The position numbers and the translations under genes were made by a program. 6,624 nucleotides of DNA, taken from positions 1 to 6,624 of the forward strand of contig JALONF010000112.1 in assembly GCA_025455085.1 (NCBI GenBank), in the 5' to 3' direction. Source of the DNA: Ignavibacteriaceae bacterium (lineage in GTDB: Bacteria > Bacteroidota > Ignavibacteria > Ignavibacteriales > Ignavibacteriaceae). The notes beneath the pieces are model-generated. The model was not told the DNA's origin. It was given only the letters and a program-made list of their open reading frames with translations, and made no database searches. Of this stretch, positions 1 to 5,763 are shown piece by piece (position 1 is the stretch's first letter; each line of letters starts with the position of its first letter).

Positions 1-2258
1 GGCATAAAAGCTACAAGTACATTTCTGCCAAGCGCCAGTTCACCTTCCTCTGTTGCCTGACCATCTGCAAGTACATCACCTTCTTCAATCTTCTGACCTT
101 CAACTACGCATGGCTTTTGATTTATACAAGTTTCCTGGTTTGTGCCATGAAACTTTATAAGATTGTAAGTAACTCTTCTTACATCATTGAATGACGTAAT
201 TGCTTCAATGCTGTTAGGATTGATATCATACCTGACAGTAATTTTGGTTGAATCAACATACTCAATAACACCACTATTTTCAGCAACAATTATTGTTCTT
301 GAATCACGTGCAACTCTGCCTTCCATACCTGTTCCAACAATTGGATTTTGTGGCTTTAAGAGCGGAACAGCTTGGCGCTGCATGTTCGAACCCATAAGCG
401 CTCTGTTAGCATCATCGTGCTCAAGAAATGGAATGAGTGCTGCTGCAGGACTTACTATCTGTGCAGGAGCTACATCCATATATTCAACCTGATCAGGAGC
501 AACGATTGGAAATTCTCCTTGTAAACGTGACTTCACTCTTTCTTTTACAAATCTCGACTGCTCATCCAATAGTGCGTTCGCCTGAGCGATTGTATAAATA
601 TCTTCTTGTTCTGCGCTAAGGAATTCAACTTCTTTGGTTACTTTACCTTTATTAACTTTTCTGTACGGAGTTTCAAGAAAACCGTAGCGATTTACTCTTG
701 CATAAATTGTTAACGAGGAAATCAAACCGATATTCGGACCTTCAGGAGTTTCAATTGGACAGAGACGACCGTAATGTGTATAGTGAACGTCACGAACTTC
801 AAAGCCAGCACGCTCTCTTGTTAAACCACCTGGTCCTAATGCGGACATTCTTCTTTTATGGGTAAGTTCAGCCAAAGGATTTGTTTGATCCATAAACTGT
901 GAAAGCTGATTAGTACCAAAGAATGCATTTATTACACTTGTAATCGTACGAGCATTCACAAGATCCTGAGGTGTAAAGTTTTCAGTATCGCGCATGTTCA
1001 TTCTTTCTTTTATCGTTCTTGCCATACGCGCCATTCCAACATTAAACTGCTGACTAAGCTGTTCACCTACGGTCCTAACTCTTCTATTTCCTAAATGATC
1101 TATATCATCAACGGGTTCTGTACCATTCTTCAGCTTCATCATATATTTTATTATTTCAATAATATCCTGTACTGTAAGCACAGTAGTTGTTTCAGGAATA
1201 TCTAATTTAAGCTTATCATTCATGCGATGACGACCGACATCACCAAGGTCATATCTTTTATCATTAAAAAATAATTTTTCAATTAGAGCCGCAGCTGTTT
1301 CAACATCCGGTGCTTCGCCTGACCTCAATTGTCGATAGATTGCAAAAAGTGCTTCCTCTTTTGATTGAGCAGAATCTTTCCTTAATGTATTGACAATAAG
1401 ATCCTGATCCGGCGAAGTATCACGGGATAGAAATCTGATAGTTTCAATTTCAGCTTCTCCTAATCTTTCCACATCCTCTTCAGTAAGTAAGCTTCCGCCG
1501 CTTAAGAAAATTTCACCTGTTGACATATCGAATACATCACTGGCAATGGCTCTTCCAATGTAAGAACTAAGGTCAGCTTTGTTAACATTAACTTCTTCAA
1601 CAAGATTAAAAAGATTAAAAATATCGTCATTGCTTGTGTAACCAAGTGCACGAAGAAGAGTTGTTGCAGGGAATTTTTTTCTTCTATCGATATAAACATT
1701 TAACACAAAATTTATATCTGTTGCAAACTCCACCCATGAACCACGCAGAGGAATTATTCTTGCTGAATAAATAGGAGTTCCATTAGGATGAACTGTTTCT
1801 GAGAAAGCAACACCAGGCGAACGATGCAGCTGAGATACTACAACTCTTTCCGCACCATTAATTACGAATGTTCCCTTCTCGGTCATGAACGGTACGCTGC
1901 CGAGATAAACTTCCTGTTCAACACTATTGACAAATTCAGCGGTATCCGGATCTTTCGCAGATAATCTTAGTTTTGCCTTAAGGGGTGCCGCAAATGTTAA
2001 TCCTCTTTCCATACATTCTTCTACAGAGAATCTCGCCTTTTCAACGCTGTAATTGATGTAATCCAGCCTGTAATTCTCTTTATTATCAAATATCGGGAAG
2101 TTATCTATAAATACCTTTTGAAGACCTTTATTTTCCCTATCTTCAGGAAGTTTTTCGAGCTGAATAAACTCTTCGAAAGTTTCGGTCTGGATATTTAGTA
2201 AATCCGGAACATCCATAACAGATTTTATGGCTCCAAAGGAAATACGGTTATTATTCAA
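1..2258 (-). CDS. rpoB: RNA polymerase beta subunit RpoB, N-terminal 752 codons (3' end beyond left edge)
   Basis: Beta subunit of DNA-dependent RNA polymerase, part of the catalytic core and the site of rifamycin binding. One uninterrupted frame of 752 codons runs off the left edge. It shows the protrusion/lobe motif GSVPFMTEKGTFVINGAERV (near residues 120-145), RRKKFPATTLLRALG, the rifampicin region (QLSQFMDQTNPLAELTHKRR, then MSALGPGG) around residues 450-475, and CPIETPEGPNIGLI near residues 495-512. It leaves the window in the conserved GRNVLVAFM stretch. His467 and Ser472 correspond to E. coli H526 and S531, so the protein is roughly 55-60 residues shorter than E. coli up to that point, mostly within the lobe insertion. 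The start is TTG at 2258: the preceding in-frame codon is TAA and no ATG lies nearby, while AGGAG sits 8 nt upstream. It lies 135 nt after rplL and downstream of a hairpin attenuator. rpoC is expected next, outside the window. Identity is certain. Confidence 0.98.
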   Translation of the reverse strand, partial: MNNNRISFGAIKSVMDVPDLLNIQTETFEEFIQLEKLPEDRENKGLQKVFIDNFPIFDNKENYRLDYINYSVEKARFSVEECMERGLTFAAPLKAKLRLSAKDPDTAEFVNSVEQEVYLGSVPFMTEKGTFVINGAERVVVSQLHRSPGVAFSETVHPNGTPIYSARIIPLRGSWVEFATDINFVLNVYIDRRKKFPATTLLRALGYTSNDDIFNLFNLVEEVNVNKADLSSYIGRAIASDVFDMSTGEIFLSGGSLLTEEDVERLGEAEIETIRFLSRDTSPDQDLIVNTLRKDSAQSKEEALFAIYRQLRSGEAPDVETAAALIEKLFFNDKRYDLGDVGRHRMNDKLKLDIPETTTVLTVQDIIEIIKYMMKLKNGTEPVDDIDHLGNRRVRTVGEQLSQQFNVGMARMARTIKERMNMRDTENFTPQDLVNARTITSVINAFFGTNQLSQFMDQTNPLAELTHKRRMSALGPGGLTRERAGFEVRDVHYTHYGRLCPIETPEGPNIGLISSLTIYARVNRYGFLETPYRKVNKGKVTKEVEFLSAEQEDIYTIAQANALLDEQSRFVKERVKSRLQGEFPIVAPDQVEYMDVAPAQIVSPAAALIPFLEHDDANRALMGSNMQRQAVPLLKPQNPIVGTGMEGRVARDSRTIIVAENSGVIEYVDSTKITVRYDINPNSIEAITSFNDVRRVTYNLIKFHGTNQETCINQKPCVVEGQKIEEGDVLADGQATEEGELALGRNVLVAFM

Positions 2259-2262
2259 TTAT

Positions 2263-2271
2263 CCTTCTCCT
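2263..2271 (-). promoter_or_regulatory. Shine-Dalgarno site that fixes the TTG start of rpoB
   Basis: On the minus strand this reads AGGAGAAGG and ends four bases before a TTG codon, with AGGAG 8 nt from it. The in-frame codon just before TTG is TAA, so no upstream start is possible, and the RpoB homology (NNNRISFG) begins immediately after it. This is one of the strongest ribosome binding sites in the window and probably compensates for the weak TTG initiator. Confidence 0.85.
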
Positions 2272-2323
2272 ATTATTAAAAAACTTGATTTTTCTAAGCA
2301 TAAATTTGCATCATCCTAAACGT

Positions 2324-2356
2324 AAAAAGCGATAGAACGGAAAACCGTACTATCAC
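2324..2356 (-). terminator. Hairpin plus T-tract between rplL and rpoB (intrinsic terminator or attenuator)
   Basis: Read on the minus strand, GTGATAGTACGG (2356-2345) and CCGTTCTATCGC (2340-2329) form a 12-position stem with one T-T mismatch and one G-T pair, closed by a TTTT loop. TTTTT follows at 2328-2324. This has the shape of a rho-independent terminator. rpoB starts 65 nt downstream with no clear strong promoter between, so partial termination (attenuation) fits better than a full stop. E. coli also regulates rplL-rpoB read-through at this junction, by an attenuator and an RNase III site. The equivalent role here is inferred. Confidence 0.75.
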
Positions 2357-2393
2357 TCTTCACAAAAAGGATTTAATATCGGCTATGAAATGA

Positions 2394-2771
2394 TTATTTC
2401 AGTACTACTGTAGCACCGGCTTCTTCAAACTCTTTTTTGAGTTTTTCAGCTTCATCTTTTGATATGCCCTCTTTAACTGTATTCGGTGCGCCATCAACAA
2501 GATCTTTTGCTTCTTTCAAGCCCAGACCGGTATGTGCTCTAACTACTTTAATAACATTGATTTTCTTTTCTCCGGCAGATTGTAAAACAACAGTAAATTC
2601 TGTCTGTTCTTCAACTGCTGCTGCATCTCCGCCAGCCATTGGACCTGCCATCATCATTGGTGCTGCAGCTGTTACTCCAAATTCTTCTTCTAGAGCTTTC
2701 TTAAGTTCAGCAGCTTCCATAAGGGACATCCCTTTTATCAATTCTAATGCTTGAGTTACTTTTTCTGACAT
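2394..2771 (-). CDS. rplL: Large ribosomal subunit protein bL12 (L7/L12)
   Basis: Multicopy stalk protein that recruits and stimulates translational GTPases (EF-Tu, EF-G, IF2). Its 125 residues are slightly more than the 121 of E. coli. The N-terminal helical dimerisation domain that binds L10 covers about residues 1-32. An Ala/Gly/Met-rich flexible hinge (AAAPMMMAGPMAGGDAAA) covers about 35-53, and the C-terminal factor-binding domain about 57-125, with the characteristic KINVIKVVR and GLGLKEAKDLVD motifs. ATG at 2771 is preceded by AGGAG with a 6-nt spacer. The gene follows rplJ after 34 nt, the usual L10-L12 order, and is followed by a hairpin attenuator before rpoB. The Met-rich hinge is the only compositional oddity. 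Identity is certain. Confidence 0.99.
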   Translation of the reverse strand: MSEKVTQALELIKGMSLMEAAELKKALEEEFGVTAAAPMMMAGPMAGGDAAAVEEQTEFTVVLQSAGEKKINVIKVVRAHTGLGLKEAKDLVDGAPNTVKEGISKDEAEKLKKEFEEAGATVVLK

Positions 2772-2805
2772 TTTTTTCTCCTGATGTTTATTAAATTCTT
2801 AAAAA

Positions 2806-3327
2806 TTATGCTGCCTGTTTTTTAGAAATCTGCTCAACAACACTTACCAGATCTCTCATAACAGCATTGATAGCTCCGACAATTCCCGACACCGGTGAAT
2901 TAAGCGAGCCCATTATACCTGCAATTAATTCGTTCTTTGTTGGAAGTGTAGCTAATATCTTCAGCTGGCTTCCGTCGAAATATTCTCCCTCAACATAGCA
3001 GGCCTTGAGAGAAAGTTTTTCTTGATCAGCAAAATATTTGCTGATAATTTTTGCAGGTGCAAGTGGATTTTTCGTTGTAAAAGCAAATCCAATCATACCT
3101 GTTAAATGATCTGCAATTTTATCGTACTTGCCCGATTCCTGAAGAGCTCTTTTTACAAGAGTATTTTTATATACTTTGTAACGAACCCCTTCATTTCGGA
3201 ATTGATTTCGAAGAGCACTAATGTCTTCAACATTAATCCCGTGATAATCGGTTAAGTAAACTGCAGATGAACTCTCGAGGAGCTCCTTTATCTCAGAAAT
3301 TATTTCTGATTTTTCGTTTCTGTTCAT
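2806..3327 (-). CDS. rplJ: Large ribosomal subunit protein uL10
   Basis: Base of the L12 stalk. The N-terminal domain binds 23S rRNA next to L11 and the C-terminal helix carries L12 dimers. In many bacteria the L10-L12 complex also represses its own mRNA. The 173 residues compare with 165 in E. coli. Visible family features are the N-terminal helix followed by AVYLTDYHGI (22-31), the RYKVYKNTLVKRAL stretch (49-62), LTGMIGFAF (75-83) and the long C-terminal helix from about 145, which ends in EQISKKQAA. ATG at 3327 has GGGAG a few bases upstream (GGGAGTAAAATG). It lies 70 nt after rplA, the longest gap between two ribosomal protein genes in this operon, and that gap contains a possible long-range stem. 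The downstream neighbour is its partner rplL. Confidence 0.99.
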   Translation of the reverse strand: MNRNEKSEIISEIKELLESSSAVYLTDYHGINVEDISALRNQFRNEGVRYKVYKNTLVKRALQESGKYDKIADHLTGMIGFAFTTKNPLAPAKIISKYFADQEKLSLKACYVEGEYFDGSQLKILATLPTKNELIAGIMGSLNSPVSGIVGAINAVMRDLVSVVEQISKKQAA

Positions 3328-3349
3328 TTTACTCCCGTTTCAATAATTA

Positions 3350-3393
3350 GTTAACGTGTCGGTTAGAAGCATTTATTTTTTAAGTGCGTAAAC
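3350..3393 (-). promoter_or_regulatory. Possible structured rplJ leader
   Basis: In the rplA-rplJ gap, GTTTACG (3393-3387) can pair with CGTTAAC (3356-3350), seven positions with one T-T mismatch, enclosing about 30 nt. L10 leaders that bind the L10-L12 complex occur at this place in many bacteria. This gap is shorter than the leaders I know, and I cannot recognise the L10 kink-turn motif, so the assignment rests on position and a modest stem only. Confidence 0.25.
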
Positions 3394-3397
3394 TTTT

Positions 3398-4099
3398 TTA
3401 TACCTGACGTACTGTATATTCGTCTTTTGTAATTCTTAATCCCGGTCCCATCGTGCTTGATAAAAACAAGCTCTTCACATACTGACCTTTAGCAGAAGCG
3501 GGTTTCATTTTTATAATAGTATTAATGAAAGCTTTAGCATTTTCAACAAGCTTTTCATTTTCAAAATTTAATTTTCCAACTGAAGTATGAACGATACCAG
3601 TTTTTTCAACTCTGAATTCTATTTTACCAGCTTTGATTTCTTTAACAGCATTCGCAACATCCTGCGTGACTGTTCCACTCTTTGGGTTCGGCATCAAACC
3701 TTTTGGACCGAGAATTTTTCCAAGTTTACCTAATTCGCTCATTGAATCAGGAGTTGAAATGATAACGTCAACATCCGTCCAGCCACCTTTAATTTTTTCA
3801 AGAAATTCTTCAAAGCCAGCGTAATCAGCACCAGCGTCAAGTGCTTCTTGAGCTTTAGCTCCTTTTGCTATTACCAGCACAGAAACAGTTTTTCCTGTAC
3901 CGTGGGGTAGTGAAACAGTACCTCTCAGCATCTGATCAGCCTGACGAGGATCAACACCAAGACGCATTGCACAATCAAGAGATTCAACAAACTTCACTTT
4001 AGAAGTTTCTTTTAGTAAAGCAACTGCCTCTTGAAGAGTGTACTCTTTATCTTTTTTAATTTTTGACTGAAATTCTTTTTTTCTTTTTGTAATCTTCAT
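3398..4099 (-). CDS. rplA: Large ribosomal subunit protein uL1
   Basis: Forms the mobile L1 stalk at the ribosomal E site and helps release deacylated tRNA. In well-studied bacteria it also represses translation of the L11-L1 mRNA by binding a 23S-like site. The 233 residues match the usual length (234 in E. coli). Seen here are the N-terminal KITKRKKEF, FVESLDCAMRLGVDPRQADQMLRG (about 37-60), the family signature GLMPNPKSGTV (134-144) in domain II and C-terminal SSTMGPGLRI (214-223). ATG at 4099 begins exactly where homology begins, but no convincing Shine-Dalgarno sequence precedes it; the upstream bases are ACTTTGGTTTAAAC. It lies 38 nt after rplK. The absent SD may mean dependence on translation of rplK or on a leader structure, which is inference. 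Confidence 0.99.
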   Translation of the reverse strand: MKITKRKKEFQSKIKKDKEYTLQEAVALLKETSKVKFVESLDCAMRLGVDPRQADQMLRGTVSLPHGTGKTVSVLVIAKGAKAQEALDAGADYAGFEEFLEKIKGGWTDVDVIISTPDSMSELGKLGKILGPKGLMPNPKSGTVTQDVANAVKEIKAGKIEFRVEKTGIVHTSVGKLNFENEKLVENAKAFINTIIKMKPASAKGQYVKSLFLSSTMGPGLRITKDEYTVRQV

Positions 4100-4137
4100 G
4101 TTTAAACCAAAGTATATTTAGTTTCGGAAAATAAAAT

Positions 4138-4563
4138 TTAATCTTCGACAGTTAGTCCCATACTTCTTGCAGTACCGGCGATCATACTCATTGCATGGTC
4201 TAAATCGAACGCGTTCAAGTCTTTCATCTTAATCTCAGCAATCTCCTTAAGCTGATTACGAGTTACTTTACCAACTTTTGCCTTGTTAGATTCAGCTGAA
4301 CCTTTCTCAACTTTCGTTAACTTCTTCAGGAGTACAGCTGCAGGAGGTGTTTTCGTAATAAATGTGAATGATTTATCTGAAAACACTGTAATGACAACAG
4401 GGATGATCAATCCATCCTTATCCTGTGTTCTTGCATTAAACTGTTTACAGAACTCCATTATGTTAACACCCTTTTGACCAAGAGCAGGTCCTACAGGTGG
4501 TGATGGATTAGCTTTACCTGCTGGTATCTGTAATTTTATAAAACTATCAATTTTTTTTGCCAT
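4138..4563 (-). CDS. rplK: Large ribosomal subunit protein uL11
   Basis: Binds the GTPase-associated centre of 23S rRNA with L10. It is the thiostrepton target region and is needed for RelA activation in bacteria that have RelA. The 141 residues match the family length. The N-terminal domain has the proline-rich thiostrepton-contact helix (PSPPVGPALGQKGVNIMEFC, about 20-39), and the linker contains KTPPAAVLLKK (71-81). The C-terminal RNA-binding domain ends in GTARSMGLTVED. ATG at 4563 is preceded by a weak AGGG about 9-10 nt upstream. It follows nusG after 26 nt and precedes rplA by 38 nt, the canonical nusG-rplK-rplA order. All key prolines of the thiostrepton region are present. Confidence 0.99.
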   Translation of the reverse strand: MAKKIDSFIKLQIPAGKANPSPPVGPALGQKGVNIMEFCKQFNARTQDKDGLIIPVVITVFSDKSFTFITKTPPAAVLLKKLTKVEKGSAESNKAKVGKVTRNQLKEIAEIKMKDLNAFDLDHAMSMIAGTARSMGLTVED

Positions 4564-4589
4564 GATTATTTACCCTAATCGAATAAAAA

Positions 4590-5126
4590 TTATTTTTCTA
4601 ATTCTGCTTGAACAAAGTCAATTTCAACCGGAGTTTTTCTTCCAAAGATTGAAACCATAACCTTCATTTTCATTTTTTCTTCATTTACTTCCTGAACAGT
4701 TCCGCTAAAGTTGTTGAATGGACCATCAATTATTTTAACAAGATCACCATTCCTGAAAATGGTTTCCATTCTTTCAGTACTTTCATTTTGAGTAATCCTG
4801 CCGACGATTCTTCTTACTTCTTCGGGCTGAAGAGGATTCGGCATCTTGCCAGTTCCTAAGAAGCCCATCACAGATTGTGTTCTTAGAATGAATTCCTTTA
4901 CCTGGTTATCTAATTCTGCCTGAACAAGTATATATCCCGGGAAAAAATTTTTTGTTTTGCTCCGTTTTTTGCCATCCTTAACTTCAAATACTTTTTCTGT
5001 AGGGACCAATATATCTTTTATCTTTGCTTTTAACTGCTCGTTTTCCTGAATCTCAGTCTCCAGCATTTGCTTAACTTTATTCTCGTGTCCGGAAAAAGTT
5101 TTAACTACATACCATTTTGCTTCCAT
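4590..5126 (-). CDS. nusG: Transcription elongation/antitermination factor NusG
   Basis: Binds RNA polymerase, modulates pausing and Rho termination, and can link polymerase to the ribosome through S10. With the ATG start the protein has 178 residues (E. coli 181). The N-terminal NGN domain begins KWYVVKTFSGHE (4-15) and includes FFPGYILVQ (61-69), followed by a linker around PEEVRRIVGR (101-110). The C-terminal KOW domain spans about 126-153 (NGDLVKIIDGPFNNFSGTV) and ends in VEIDFVQAELEK. I chose ATG at 5126. A TTG immediately before it at 5129 would add one residue, but AGGTAGGA lies 3 nt from the ATG and abuts the TTG. The secE stop is 12 nt upstream, so translation is probably coupled. 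There is no domain-II insertion of the kind seen in some lineages. Confidence 0.98.
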   Translation of the reverse strand: MEAKWYVVKTFSGHENKVKQMLETEIQENEQLKAKIKDILVPTEKVFEVKDGKKRSKTKNFFPGYILVQAELDNQVKEFILRTQSVMGFLGTGKMPNPLQPEEVRRIVGRITQNESTERMETIFRNGDLVKIIDGPFNNFSGTVQEVNEEKMKMKVMVSIFGRKTPVEIDFVQAELEK

Positions 5127-5129
5127 CAA

Positions 5130-5137
5130 TCCTACCT
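5130..5137 (-). promoter_or_regulatory. nusG ribosome binding site, deciding ATG over adjacent TTG
   Basis: AGGTAGGA on the minus strand begins one base after the secE stop codon and ends directly before TTG-ATG. Spacing to ATG (3 nt from the last base, 7 nt from the first AGG) is better than to TTG (0 and 4), which favours ATG at 5126. Confidence 0.6.
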
Positions 5138-5138
5138 G

Positions 5139-5321
5139 TTAAAATATTCCCTTCATTACCTGACTAATGAGCATATCTATTATATAAGCGAATCCAGCTA
5201 GTATAATACAAACAACAATTACAATTTTAGTCGATTCAAAAAGCTCAGCCTTTGTTGGCCATGTAACTTTTTTCATTTCCTTTACTACGTCTTCAAAAAA
5301 ATTTTTTATCTTTTCTTTCAT
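5139..5321 (-). CDS. secE: Preprotein translocase subunit SecE
   Basis: Essential small subunit of the SecYEG channel that clamps SecY in the cytoplasmic membrane. The 60 residues fit the short, single-span SecE type; E. coli SecE has three spans and 127 residues. Residues 1-25 form the amphipathic cytoplasmic helix with the family signature EMKKVTWPTKAEL (15-27). Residues about 32-51 (KIVIVVCIILAGFAYIIDML) form the single membrane segment. The frame stays open upstream into tRNA-Trp, but the true start is ATG at 5321, since the upstream residues (VRVPPDVQIK) only translate the tRNA. There is no clear Shine-Dalgarno sequence in the 24 nt between tRNA-Trp and the ATG. nusG follows after 12 nt, the usual secE-nusG pair. 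Confidence 0.97.
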   Translation of the reverse strand: MKEKIKNFFEDVVKEMKKVTWPTKAELFESTKIVIVVCIILAGFAYIIDMLISQVMKGIF

Positions 5322-5345
5322 ACTGCAATCAATAATTTTTATTTG

Positions 5346-5419
5346 CACGTCAGGAGGGACTCGAACCCCCAACCTGCGGTTTTGGAGACCGCTGCTCTAG
5401 CCAATTGAGCTACTGACGT
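5346..5419 (-). tRNA. trnW: tRNA-Trp (anticodon CCA)
   Basis: A complete cloverleaf can be folded: acceptor ACGTCAG/CTGACGT, anticodon stem GCGGT/ACCGC with loop CTCCAAA giving CCA, and T loop TTCGAGT. Discriminator G73 and the A1-T72 pair match bacterial tRNA-Trp identity. The 3' CCA is not encoded (GCAA follows). It sits between rpmG, whose stop codon ends one base upstream, and secE, which starts 24 nt downstream, so it must be cut out of a longer transcript. tRNA-Trp next to secE is common in several bacterial phyla. Confidence 0.98.
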
Positions 5420-5420
5420 A

Positions 5421-5585
5421 TTATTTAGTTTCCTTAAATATTACGTGCTTGCGAGCAACAGGATCATACTTTTTGTATTCAACTCTTGCTGGATGAGTTC
5501 TTTTATTTTTAGTTGTAGTATACCTGTATCCGGTGCCAGCGGTACTCTCTAAAGTTATTATTTGTCTGATATTACTTTTTGCCAT
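5421..5585 (-). CDS. rpmG: Large ribosomal subunit protein bL33, zinc-free form
   Basis: Small protein of the 50S subunit near the E site. The 54 residues align with family features: MAKSNIRQIITLESTAGTGY, then RYTTTKNKRTHPARVEYKKY and DPVARKHVIFKETK. TTTKNKR and the FKETK-type ending are typical. It has no cysteine at all, so it is the C-minus form lacking the two CxxC zinc pairs of the other paralogue class; E. coli L33 is also of this type. ATG at 5585 has AGGAG 6 nt upstream. It lies 22 nt after tRNA-Thr, and its TAA stop is one base from the first nucleotide of tRNA-Trp. Many bacteria have tuf in this interval or just upstream; here only rpmG is present. Confidence 0.97.
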   Translation of the reverse strand: MAKSNIRQIITLESTAGTGYRYTTTKNKRTHPARVEYKKYDPVARKHVIFKETK

Positions 5586-5607
5586 AGTTTACTCCTAAAT
5601 TTTTTTG

Positions 5608-5680
5608 AGCTGACGACCGGGATTGAACCGGTGACCTCATCCTTACCAAGGATGTGCTCTACCAACTGAGCTACGTCAGC
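5608..5680 (-). tRNA. trnT: tRNA-Thr (anticodon GGT)
   Basis: The 73-nt cloverleaf has acceptor GCTGACG/CGTCAGC, D arm AGCTCAGTTGGTAGAGC, anticodon stem CATCC/GGATG with loop TTGGTAA giving GGT (reads ACC and ACU), and T arm with loop TTCAATC. The discriminator is T and CCA is not encoded. tRNA-Gly ends 9 nt upstream and rpmG starts 22 nt downstream, so 3' processing here would also create the 5' end of the rpmG mRNA. Confidence 0.98.
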
Positions 5681-5689
5681 GATGCGTAG

Positions 5690-5763
5690 AGCGGGAGACG
5701 GGACTCGAACCCGCGACCAACAGCTTGGAAGGCTGTGACTCTAGCCAACTGAGTTACTCCCGC
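5690..5763 (-). tRNA. trnG: tRNA-Gly (anticodon TCC)
   Basis: The 74-nt cloverleaf has acceptor GCGGGAG/CTCCCGC, D arm with loop carrying AGTTGG, anticodon stem ACAGC/GCTGT with loop CTTCCAA giving TCC (reads GGA and GGG), and T loop TTCGAGT. Discriminator T73 is typical of bacterial tRNA-Gly. CCA is not encoded. It precedes tRNA-Thr by 9 nt, and the pair is clearly co-transcribed. Confidence 0.98.

Noticed and set aside
187..619. Plus-strand open frames at 187-492 and 437-619
   Set aside because: They lie wholly within rpoB on the opposite strand, have no recognisable protein features and no convincing start context.
1599..1618. Tandem AAGATTAAA repeat
   Set aside because: It encodes FNLFNL within the RpoB lobe and keeps the frame; it is ordinary coding sequence, not a regulatory repeat.
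1502..1699. Minus-strand 65-codon frame
   Set aside because: It is a different frame inside intact rpoB; its Leu-rich look comes from reading the rpoB codons out of phase.
2294..2314. Six-codon frame MMQIYA between the attenuator and rpoB, as a possible leader peptide
   Set aside because: It lies after the hairpin, lacks a proper ribosome binding site and has no codon bias that would suggest attenuation control.
2437..2754. 105-codon plus-strand frame antisense to rplL
   Set aside because: It is a mirror of the Ala/Lys/Glu-rich rplL codons (Ser/Ala/Phe-rich) with no ribosome binding site or family signature.
3633..4477. Plus-strand frames at 3633-3824 and 4283-4477
   Set aside because: They are shadows of rplA and rplK, short and without features.
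5322..5372. N-terminal extension of secE by 17 residues
   Set aside because: It would read through the 3' half of tRNA-Trp; SecE homology begins at the ATG at 5321.
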